This document shows positions 57,446-64,000 of a stretch of DNA of 64,000 bases, in pieces. A program made the translations under genes and the position numbers. This stretch comes from Caulobacter segnis. GTDB lineage: Bacteria; Pseudomonadota; Alphaproteobacteria; Caulobacterales; Caulobacteraceae. Every line of letters starts with the position of its first letter. Positions within the stretch are counted from its first letter, which is position 1. The notes beneath the pieces were generated by a model that was not told the DNA's origin, did not search any database, and saw only the letters and a program-made list of their open reading frames with translations. Location: NCBI RefSeq assembly GCF_019931575.1, contig NZ_CP082923.1, positions 5,022,001 through 5,086,000 on the forward strand, read 5' to 3'.

Positions 57446-58093
57446 ATGGGCATGGACTTGCAGCTTGACCCTCTGGGAACGGCCCTTTTCTGGCTCGACT
57501 ACGCCGCCGTGGCCGTTTTCGGGGCAACCGGCGCCCTCGCGGCCGCCCGACGCAAGCACGACATCATCACCTTCGGATTCTTCGCCGCCATCACCGGCGT
57601 GGGCGGCGGGACCCTGCGCGACCTGCTGATCGGGGCGCCGGTCTTCTGGGTGCAGCGGCCCGGCTACATCCTCGCCTGCCTGGCCGCCGCCACGGTGGTC
57701 TGGCTACTGGGCAAGCGCGGCTGGCGGTTCCGCGCCCTGCTGTGGCTCGACGCCTTGGGCATGGCCGCCTACGCCGTGGTCGGCACGGCCAAGGCGCTGG
57801 GCCTGGGCGTCCATCCGTTCAGCGCCGTGGTCATGGGCGTCCTGACCACTGCCTTCGGCGGCGTGATCCGCGACGTGCTGGCCGAGGAGCCCAATCTCCT
57901 GCTGCGCCGGGAGATCTACATCACCGCCGCCCTGCTGGGCGCGGCGGTGTTCGCGGTGCTGCAGCTGCTGGGCGCGCCGTTCTGGCCGGCGGGGATCGCC
58001 GGATTCGGCGCGGCCTTCGGCCTGCGGGCCTGCGCGATCAAGTTCGGCTGGAGCCTGCCGGGCTTCCACGGCGGGGAAGAGGTCGAGGAGTAG
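57446..58093 (+). CDS. Trimeric intracellular cation (TRIC) family channel
   Basis: A 215-residue membrane protein with two copies of a three-helix repeat plus one helix. The repeat motifs are VFGATGALAAARRKHDIITF with GVGGGTLRDLLIG in the first half, and FGGVIRDVLAEEPNLLLRR in the second, the glycine-rich kinks typical of bacterial TRIC channels (UPF0126). Such proteins conduct K+ or Na+; the physiological role is unknown. A second Met two codons in (57452) is the alternative start. Confidence 0.9.
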   Translation: MGMDLQLDPLGTALFWLDYAAVAVFGATGALAAARRKHDIITFGFFAAITGVGGGTLRDLLIGAPVFWVQRPGYILACLAAATVVWLLGKRGWRFRALLWLDALGMAAYAVVGTAKALGLGVHPFSAVVMGVLTTAFGGVIRDVLAEEPNLLLRREIYITAALLGAAVFAVLQLLGAPFWPAGIAGFGAAFGLRACAIKFGWSLPGFHGGEEVEE

Positions 58094-58105
58094 CGCCTTC
58101 GATCC

Positions 58106-58555
58106 TCAGGTGTCGTGGTCCGGATGCTGGCGGCTGACCGCCGTCCCGCTAGGCCCCATCGGCGGGCGGACCGGCATGTCGGCCAGGTGCTCGATCCAGG
58201 CCGGACGGTTCTCGACCGCCAGCTGGACCACCGGCGCCACCGCCGAGGGATCGTCGAAGGCGAAGACGGCCAGGTCGATCTTGTCCGCGCTCCACTCGAA
58301 GGTCAGCGGCGTGCCGCAGGCGGCGCAGAAGCCGCGCCTGATGGCCTCCGAGCTCTGGAAGGTCGCCCGCTCGCCCCGCGTCCAGGTCAGGTCGGCGACC
58401 TCGACGGTCACCAGCGCGCCGAACGGCCCGGCGAAGGCCTTCTGGCACATGCGGCAATGGCAGATCGAGGCGCGGCCCGGCTCGCCCTCCGCCCGGAACC
58501 GCACCGCGCCGCATTGGCAGCCGCCGCTCAATCCCGTCTTTCCGTCCTGGCCCAT
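58106..58555 (-). CDS. GFA-family (glutathione-dependent formaldehyde-activating-like) zinc protein
   Basis: A 149-residue zinc-binding protein with the GFA Cys motifs: GGCQCGAVRF, CHCRMCQKAFAGPFGALV, and FCAACGTPLTF. Most members have no proven role; formaldehyde chemistry applies to only a few. The start follows the EEP-family gene by 2 bases, so they form an operon with mtaB and dapF. Confidence 0.9.
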   Translation of the reverse strand: MGQDGKTGLSGGCQCGAVRFRAEGEPGRASICHCRMCQKAFAGPFGALVTVEVADLTWTRGERATFQSSEAIRRGFCAACGTPLTFEWSADKIDLAVFAFDDPSAVAPVVQLAVENRPAWIEHLADMPVRPPMGPSGTAVSRQHPDHDT

Positions 58556-58557
58556 CC

Positions 58558-59544
58558 CTACCCCCTGGGTGTCAGCTTGAAGGTCACCTTGTAGCCGTCG
58601 TGATCCGACAGCACCGGCTCGTCGGCGCCGTCGAACGTGGCCTCGACCGCGATCGGGGTCACCGCGACCGCCGCGCCGTCGAGGAAACCGATGAGGTCCT
58701 GGGTGTCCAGCCACGGCGCGTCGCCGTCATATGAGATTTGGGTGTCGCAGGCCTTGGGGCGCGCGTGGCACCAGCGGCTGACCACCTCGAACGGATAGTC
58801 GCGCATCACGTGGTCGAAGCGCTCGGGCGAGTGCATGACGTTGAAGTCGCCGCCGACGATCAGCGGGGCGCCCGGCGTGCGATCGGCCTGCATGAAGCGC
58901 TTCAGCTCGTCGGCCTGCAGGTGGTGGGCCTCCGTCGCCCGGCGGCGCGGGACGCCCGAGGCGCCCTTGGAATTGAGGTGGGTGTCGGCGATCTCGACCG
59001 GCGTGGGCAGGCCCGCCACGTCGACCGCCACCAGCATCACGCCCTTGTTGGCCAGGCAGTCCAGGCCCGCGCAGTAGCGATAGGCGTGCGACTTGACCCA
59101 CTCGATCGGATGGTTGGACAGCACCCAGAGGCCACTGGAGCCCCACTTGCCCAGGCCCTCGCCCTTGCGGCGGTATTTCACGCGGCGAAAGTCGGGTCGC
59201 TCGCCCTTGGGGAAGACGTTGGGATCGCGCTGGCCCTTGCGCGGGCCACGGGCCACGTACGGGTAGTCGCTCTCGTCGATCAGGTCCCAGATCTCGTCGC
59301 GGAAGCCCTCCTGGATCAGGACGACGTCGGGCTCGGTTCCCTTGGCGCGCATGGCCGCCAATTCGTGGCCGATCTGCTTCAGCGCCGTCCCGCGTCCCTT
59401 GCGGACCGGCCAGGGCAGGCCTTCGACATTGTAGGTCATGACGCTGAACGTGACCGACTTGGCGGCGCTCGTCCCCTCGTCGGCGCGCGCCGGCGCGACC
59501 GCCAGCAGGGCCAGCGCCAGAACGGCCCAGGCCCGCCGGATCAG
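58558..59544 (-). CDS. Exported endonuclease/exonuclease/phosphatase-family protein, probable CTG start
   Basis: An EEP-fold metal-dependent hydrolase. The core begins TFSVMTYNVEGL, has LIQEGFRDEIWDL with the catalytic Glu, IADTHLNSKGA, GGDFNVMHSPERF, and ends LSDHDGYKVTF with the catalytic Asp-His. The first ATG (59439) lies inside the first beta strand, so translation must begin upstream. There the frame reads a signal peptide (LIRRAWAVLALALLAVAPA) and no ATG, GTG or TTG, so the likeliest start is CTG at 59544-59542, overlapping the mtaB TGA. A mutated ATG is the alternative. Substrates may be nucleic acids or phospholipids. Confidence 0.7.
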   Translation of the reverse strand: MIRRAWAVLALALLAVAPARADEGTSAAKSVTFSVMTYNVEGLPWPVRKGRGTALKQIGHELAAMRAKGTEPDVVLIQEGFRDEIWDLIDESDYPYVARGPRKGQRDPNVFPKGERPDFRRVKYRRKGEGLGKWGSSGLWVLSNHPIEWVKSHAYRYCAGLDCLANKGVMLVAVDVAGLPTPVEIADTHLNSKGASGVPRRRATEAHHLQADELKRFMQADRTPGAPLIVGGDFNVMHSPERFDHVMRDYPFEVVSRWCHARPKACDTQISYDGDAPWLDTQDLIGFLDGAAVAVTPIAVEATFDGADEPVLSDHDGYKVTFKLTPRG

Positions 59545-60884
59545 GCCGCCCGCTCCACGACCATCCGGGCGATGACATGCGATCCGTCATGGCCGGTCAC
59601 CGTGAAGGCGACGATCTCGCCCAGCGGAGCCTCGCCCTCGAAGCGGATTTCGGTGAAGTCGTCGGCGCGAGCCACGCCTTCGCGCTCGACCAGGCCCGGC
59701 AGGGTGCGGCCGACCTGGCGCTGAAGGTGACGCTCCAGGCCGCGCTGGCCGGCCTCGCGCAGGCGGCGAGCGCGATCCTTGATCACCGGCCCCTTCACCG
59801 GCGGCATCCGCGCGGCCGGGGTGCCGGGGCGCGCGCTGTAGGGGAAGACGTGCAGGAAGGCCAGGTCCGCCTCCTCGACCAGGCGCAGGGTGTTCTCGAA
59901 CGCCTCGTCGGTCTCGGTCGGGAAGCCGGCGATCAGGTCGGCGCCGAAGGCGGTGTCGGGGCGCACGCGGCGCACCTCGGCCACCAGCTTCAGGGCGTCC
60001 TCGCGACTGTGGCGGCGCTTCATGCGCTTGAGGATCAGGTTGTCGCCGGCCTGCAAGGACAGGTGCAGGTAGGGCATCAGGCGCGGCTCGGTCTCCAGCA
60101 GCTTGAAGAGATCGGGATCGATCTCGGCCGCGTCGATCGACGACAGGCGCAGGCGCGGCAGATCCGGGACCATGCGCAGAATGCGGCCGACCAGTTGGCC
60201 CAGGGTGGGCTGGCCCGGCAGGTCGGCGCCCCAGGAGGTGACGTCGACGCCGGTCAGCACGACCTCGCGATAGCCTTCGGCGGCCAGCTTGCGGACCTGC
60301 TCGACGACCTCGCCGGCCGGGGCCGAGCGTGAATTGCCCCGGCCATAGGGGATGATGCAGAAGGTGCAGCGATGGTCGCAGCCGTTCTGGACCTCGACAT
60401 AGGCCCGGGCGCGGTCCTTCAGGCCGTCGATCAGGTGACCGGCGGTCTCCTTGACCGACATGATGTCGTTGACCCGCACGCGGGCGCTGGTGTCCATCAG
60501 CGCGCCGGGCGCGGCCTTCTCGGCGTTGCCCAGCACGAGGTCGACCTCGGGCATGGCGGCGAAGGCGGCCGGATCGATCTGGGCGGCGCAGCCGGTGACG
60601 ATGACCCGCGCGCCCGGACGCTCGCGGCGGGCCTTGCGGATCGCCTGGCGGGCCTGGCGCACGGCCTCGTTGGTCACGGCGCAGGTGTTGAACACCACCG
60701 CGTCGGCCAGGCCGTCGGCGGCGGCGCGGGCGCGGATGGCCTCGCTCTCGTAGGCGTTCAGGCGGCAGCCGAAGGTGACGACGTCGACGCCGTCCGGACC
60801 GGACATGGTCGTCGCCGGCCCGCCCTCCTCGCCGACTTCAGGCTTGGGCTTCGCGGTCGCCTTGATGACGGTGTAGGTTCCCAT
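59541..60884 (-). CDS. mtaB: tRNA t6A methylthiotransferase MtaB
   Basis: A 447-residue radical SAM enzyme that adds a methylthio group to t6A37 of tRNA. The N-terminal MTTase domain has Cys in TFGCRLNAYES, NTCAVTNEA and VTGCAAQIDP. The radical SAM cluster is NGCDHRCTFCIIPYGRGNSR, and a TRAM domain closes the protein (about residues 370-440). The annotated ATG is 60884; a Met 27 residues in is the alternative. It lies 3 bases after dapF and overlaps the next gene. Confidence 0.93.
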   Translation of the reverse strand: MGTYTVIKATAKPKPEVGEEGGPATTMSGPDGVDVVTFGCRLNAYESEAIRARAAADGLADAVVFNTCAVTNEAVRQARQAIRKARRERPGARVIVTGCAAQIDPAAFAAMPEVDLVLGNAEKAAPGALMDTSARVRVNDIMSVKETAGHLIDGLKDRARAYVEVQNGCDHRCTFCIIPYGRGNSRSAPAGEVVEQVRKLAAEGYREVVLTGVDVTSWGADLPGQPTLGQLVGRILRMVPDLPRLRLSSIDAAEIDPDLFKLLETEPRLMPYLHLSLQAGDNLILKRMKRRHSREDALKLVAEVRRVRPDTAFGADLIAGFPTETDEAFENTLRLVEEADLAFLHVFPYSARPGTPAARMPPVKGPVIKDRARRLREAGQRGLERHLQRQVGRTLPGLVEREGVARADDFTEIRFEGEAPLGEIVAFTVTGHDGSHVIARMVVERAA

Positions 60885-60887
60885 GGC

Positions 60888-61742
60888 TCAAGCCGCCACG
60901 GCCTCCGGCAGCTTGCCGGCGTATTCCATGGTGATCGGACCGGTCATGATCACGTGGCCGTCGCTCTCGCGCCACTCGATGACCAGCGACCCGCTCTCGA
61001 ACTCGACCTTGGCCTTGCGGTCGGTCAGGCCGCGCCGCACGGCGGCGACCTGGGCGGCGCAGGCGCCAGTGCCGCAGGCGGCGGTCAGGCCCGCGCCGCG
61101 CTCCCAGACCTTCAGCCGGATATGGTCGCGGCTCTCGACATGCGCGAAACCGACATTGACGCCCTCGGGAAACAGCGGGTGGTGCTCGACCAGGCTGCCG
61201 GTCTTGGTGGCGAACGCGTCCGTGACCGGCGCGTCGACGAAGAACACGACGTGCGGATTGCCCATAGAGACGCAGACCGGCGTATGGACCAGCGGCGCGT
61301 CGATCGGACCGACCTGCAGCTCGACCCGGGCGGTGTCCATCTCTTCCGACAGCGGGATCTCTTTCCAGTCCAGGCCCGGCTGACCCATGTCGACCGTGAC
61401 CAGCTTGTCGCCGGCGGCCACGCCCGAAAGGCGGCCCGCGACGGTGTCGAAGGCCACGGCCTCCTTGCCGGCCGACTGCATCAGCAGCCACGCCACGCAG
61501 CGGGTGCCGTTGCCGCAGGCGCCGGTCTCCTCGCCGTCCGAATTCCAGAACCGCACATAGGCCGACGCGCCCTCCGCCTTCGGAGGGTCGATGGCGATGA
61601 CCTGGTCGCAGCCGACACCGCCGTCCCCACGTTTGGCGATCGCGCGGATCTCCTCAGGGGTCGGTTCGAAGCTCTGGGTGGCGGTCTCGATGACGACGAA
61701 GTCGTTGCCGAGCCCGTTCATCTTCAGGAAGGTGCGGCTCAT
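60888..61742 (-). CDS. dapF: Diaminopimelate epimerase
   Basis: A 284-residue cofactor-independent epimerase that makes meso-diaminopimelate for lysine and peptidoglycan. The first catalytic Cys is in GACGNGTRCVAW and the second in TAACGTGACAAQ; MGNPHVVFF is also conserved. The ATG at 61742 fits the family start MSRTFLKMNGLGNDF; the long open frame upstream is not coding. It leads the leftward dapF-mtaB-EEP-GFA run. Confidence 0.96.
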   Translation of the reverse strand: MSRTFLKMNGLGNDFVVIETATQSFEPTPEEIRAIAKRGDGGVGCDQVIAIDPPKAEGASAYVRFWNSDGEETGACGNGTRCVAWLLMQSAGKEAVAFDTVAGRLSGVAAGDKLVTVDMGQPGLDWKEIPLSEEMDTARVELQVGPIDAPLVHTPVCVSMGNPHVVFFVDAPVTDAFATKTGSLVEHHPLFPEGVNVGFAHVESRDHIRLKVWERGAGLTAACGTGACAAQVAAVRRGLTDRKAKVEFESGSLVIEWRESDGHVIMTGPITMEYAGKLPEAVAA

Positions 61743-61814
61743 GACGCGGCTATATAGTGGAAAGCGGCGCAAAATGCACCGCGACGATATGGGCCCACAC
61801 AGGGCGGAGACCCG

Positions 61815-62603
61815 ATGAGCCAGGACGAACACGAAGGCCTTCGTCTTCGCGCCCGCCTGCGGGCCCTGTACCACGGGGCCTCGCCGGCGGCGGTGCGGTT
61901 CCGTTACGCCGTCATCCTGATCGACCTGGCGATCATCGCCTTCTTCATCGCCGCGCCGCTGATGCAGCGTCACGGCGTGACCTTCTACCTGATCGACTAC
62001 GGCGTAGCGGCCTTCCTGGGCCTGGACCTGGCCGCGCGGGCGCTCGCCCACGGCGACATCCGGTCCTGGCTGAAGAAGCCGATCGTCTGGCTGGACCTGT
62101 TCGTCCTGGCCACCCTGCTGTTCCCGGCCTGGCTGTTCAATTTCGGCTTCCTGCGGGTGCTGCGCCTGTGGACCCTGATCCACAGCGAGTTCTTCTGGCG
62201 CACGGTCGCACGGCGCTACGACGACACCCGGGTCGAGGACATCACCCGCGCCGCCAGCTCGCTGCTGACCTTCGTCTTCGTGGTCACCGGCTTCGTCTAT
62301 ACGAGCTTCGTCGGCCGGCACGACGGCATCTCCGGCTATGTCGACGCCCTGTATTTCACCGTCACCAGCCTGACGACCACCGGCTATGGCGACGTCACCC
62401 TGCCGGGCGCCTGGGGCAAGCTCCTGTCGATGGCGGTGATGCTGGGCGGGGTGTCGCTGTTCATCGGCCTGATCCAGTCGATCCTGCGGCCGCACAAGGT
62501 GATCTATCAGTGCCACGCCTGCGGCCTGCGCCGGCACGATCCCGACGCCGTCCACTGCAAGGCGTGCGGCGTTCTGCTGAACATTCCCGACGACGGGGTC
62601 TGA
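61815..62603 (+). CDS. Voltage-gated-like potassium channel with C-terminal zinc ribbon
   Basis: A 262-residue protein. Several membrane helices precede a pore with the filter TSLTTTGYGDVTLP (residues about 190-203) and a final helix (LLSMAVMLGGVSLFIGLIQS). The S4-like region (GFLRVLRLWTLIHSEFFWR) has three Arg spaced 3-6 residues. After the pore, residues about 230-255 form a Cys-x2-Cys...Cys-x2-Cys zinc ribbon (CHACG and CKACG), an unusual attachment for a channel. Ion selectivity for K+ is read from GYGD. Confidence 0.88.
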   Translation: MSQDEHEGLRLRARLRALYHGASPAAVRFRYAVILIDLAIIAFFIAAPLMQRHGVTFYLIDYGVAAFLGLDLAARALAHGDIRSWLKKPIVWLDLFVLATLLFPAWLFNFGFLRVLRLWTLIHSEFFWRTVARRYDDTRVEDITRAASSLLTFVFVVTGFVYTSFVGRHDGISGYVDALYFTVTSLTTTGYGDVTLPGAWGKLLSMAVMLGGVSLFIGLIQSILRPHKVIYQCHACGLRRHDPDAVHCKACGVLLNIPDDGV

Positions 62604-62687
62604 CACGTACTCAAGCGCGCTGGCGCGGGTCGGGATTTGCATTACCGTCGGCCGCAGCCCCTGTCGCGACCGTCGCTGGATGCCTAG

Positions 62688-64000
62688 ATGCGTAAGCGCC
62701 TTCTCGCCCTCCTCGTCACCTCCATCCTTGTTTCCGCGAGCCTGATGACCCTCGACCCCGCGATCGCCGCCGAAGCCCGCACGCCGCTCTCCGAACTGGG
62801 CAAGGACGACCCCTACATCTGGATGGAAGAGATCGAGGGGCCCCGCGCCCTCGACTGGGCCAAGGCCCAGAACGCCAGGAGCCTGCCGGTGCTGCAGGGC
62901 GATCCCCGCTACGCCGACCTGGAGGCCAAGGCCCTGGCCATCCTGAACGCCAAGGACCGGGTGCCGGGGGTCTCGTTCGCCGGCGACGGCTCCCTGCGCA
63001 ACTTCTGGCAGGACAAGGACCATGTCCGGGGGATCTGGCGGAAAACCACGCTGGACAGCTACCGCGCGGCCGAGCCGACCTGGGAAACGATCCTCGACAT
63101 CGACGCCCTATCCGAGGCCGAGAACGCCAACTGGGTGTTCAAGGGCGCAAGCTGCCTGCCGCCGGACGAGACGCGCTGCCTGGTCACGCTGTCCAACGGC
63201 GGCAAGGACGCCGTCACGGTCCGGGAGTTCGACACCACCACCAAGTCGTTTGTCCCCGGCGGCTTCGTGCTGCCCGAGGGCAAGCAGAACTACAGCTGGC
63301 TGGACAAGGACACCCTGCTGGTTGGCCGCGAATGGACCCCGGGCGAGCTGACCGAATCCGGCTACGCCTATGTTCTGAAGACTCTCAAGCGCGGCCAGGC
63401 CCTGGGCCAGGCGGTCGAGGTCTATCGCGGCCAGAAGACCGACGTCTCGGTCAGTCCCTTCGTTCTGCGCGACAGCGACGGCCAGGTCGTGGCCGTGTTG
63501 GCCCACCGGGGGGTGACCTTCTTCGAGAGCGAGACCTACCTGCTGGAAGGTTCCAAGCCGGTGAAGCTCGACCTGCCGCTCAAGAACTCGATCCAGGGCT
63601 ATGTCGCCGGCCAGATGGTCGTGCTGATGGAGCAGGACTGGAAAGGCTTCAAGACCGGCGACCTGGTCAGCTTCGACCTGGCCCAGCTCAAGGCCGCGCC
63701 AGACAAGGCCTTGGCGACCCTGGTGCTGCGCCCGACGGCGCGCCAGTCGATCGAAGAGGTCACCACCACCCGCACCAAGCTGGTCGTCGGCCTGCTGGAC
63801 AGCGTCAAGGGCGCGGCCAAGGTTCTGACCCATGGCGACAGGGGCTGGACCGTCCAGAGCCTGGACCTGCCAGCCAACAGCGCCATCGGCCTGGGCTCCT
63901 CGGCCGAGACCGACGAGCGGCTGTTCATCACCGTCACCGGCTATCTGGCGCCGACCACCTACTGGCTGGTCGACGCCGGGACGCTGAAGCTGGAGCAGAT
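62688..64000 (+). CDS. Prolyl oligopeptidase family (S9A) protease (N-terminal part)
   Basis: About 437 codons are visible; the gene runs off the right edge. A signal peptide (MRKRLLALLVTSILVSASLM, cleavage near AIAA-EA) makes it an exported enzyme. The visible part is the N-terminal seven-bladed propeller, starting with DPYIWMEEIEGPRALDWAKAQ (the S9A N-terminal signature) and LRNFWQDKDHVRGIWRK. The catalytic domain with the GxSxGG serine is not in the window. Confidence 0.85.
   Translation, partial: MRKRLLALLVTSILVSASLMTLDPAIAAEARTPLSELGKDDPYIWMEEIEGPRALDWAKAQNARSLPVLQGDPRYADLEAKALAILNAKDRVPGVSFAGDGSLRNFWQDKDHVRGIWRKTTLDSYRAAEPTWETILDIDALSEAENANWVFKGASCLPPDETRCLVTLSNGGKDAVTVREFDTTTKSFVPGGFVLPEGKQNYSWLDKDTLLVGREWTPGELTESGYAYVLKTLKRGQALGQAVEVYRGQKTDVSVSPFVLRDSDGQVVAVLAHRGVTFFESETYLLEGSKPVKLDLPLKNSIQGYVAGQMVVLMEQDWKGFKTGDLVSFDLAQLKAAPDKALATLVLRPTARQSIEEVTTTRTKLVVGLLDSVKGAAKVLTHGDRGWTVQSLDLPANSAIGLGSSAETDERLFITVTGYLAPTTYWLVDAGTLKLEQ

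Noticed and set aside
61743-63023. Long in-frame extension upstream of dapF
   Set aside because: It is antisense to the channel and protease genes; DapF homology begins at 61742.

Overview
The window is a piece of a high-GC alphaproteobacterial chromosome, most likely Caulobacter or a close relative. Support comes from an FzlA-type GST-fold division protein ending in the YDDLDF tail, a ribosomal protein S16 with a long Ala/Glu tail, CtrA-like TTAA-N7-TTGA and TTAACCAT boxes, and the overall gene set. Nearly every base is coding. There is no prophage, transposon or CRISPR array.

Layout. 0-6 kb: start of an OprB-type porin gene, tRNA-Ala(CGC), yggT-DUF167, a hybrid histidine kinase, and a leftward run of C5-methyltransferase, cysK and vsr. 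6-15 kb: a serine hydrolase, dTDP-rhamnose genes (rfbB-rfbD and rfbA on the minus strand, rfbC about 5 kb away beside a family 2 glycosyltransferase), purU, a GST and argE. 15-24 kb: alpha/beta hydrolase, threonine ammonia-lyase, lipoprotein FKBP, galU, fzlA-queG, hldE and a CDF transporter. 23-30 kb: two divergent citrate-synthase-like genes, one with an N-terminal helix-turn-helix; a DNA exonuclease-like MBL protein, three thioesterases, a 32-residue membrane peptide, an HDAC-like amidohydrolase and a NUDIX hydrolase. 30-33 kb: ffh-rpsP-rimM. 33-45 kb: CBS protein, mdh, mesaconyl-CoA hydratase, HIT protein, a CitE-like CoA lyase, thpR, an aldo/keto reductase, a Bax-inhibitor-1 protein and several small conserved unknowns. 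44.4-44.8 kb: two tandem structured elements that look like paralogous C-rich small RNAs. 45-54 kb: acnA and a cytochrome c maturation set (ccmAB, then ccmCDG) split by three unrelated genes, one of them frameshifted. 54-64 kb: a CtrA-box gene, MarR regulator, ispZ, ftsY, TRIC channel, GFA protein, dapF-mtaB-EEP phosphatase, a K+ channel with a zinc ribbon, and the start of a prolyl oligopeptidase.

How the genes fit together. Envelope polysaccharide precursors come from RfbABCD, GalU and HldE; central carbon from AcnA, Mdh, two citrate synthase homologues, Mch and a CoA lyase; protein targeting from Ffh and FtsY; c-type cytochrome assembly from Ccm. Convergent gene pairs are packed very tightly, and four of them share a single CTAG as both stop codons.

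The strongest candidate for something undescribed is the tandem small-RNA pair at 44.45-44.82 kb. Next are the helix-turn-helix citrate synthase with its probably leaderless promoter, the 32-residue peptide gene behind an AT-rich regulatory region, and the methyltransferase-cysK-vsr run.
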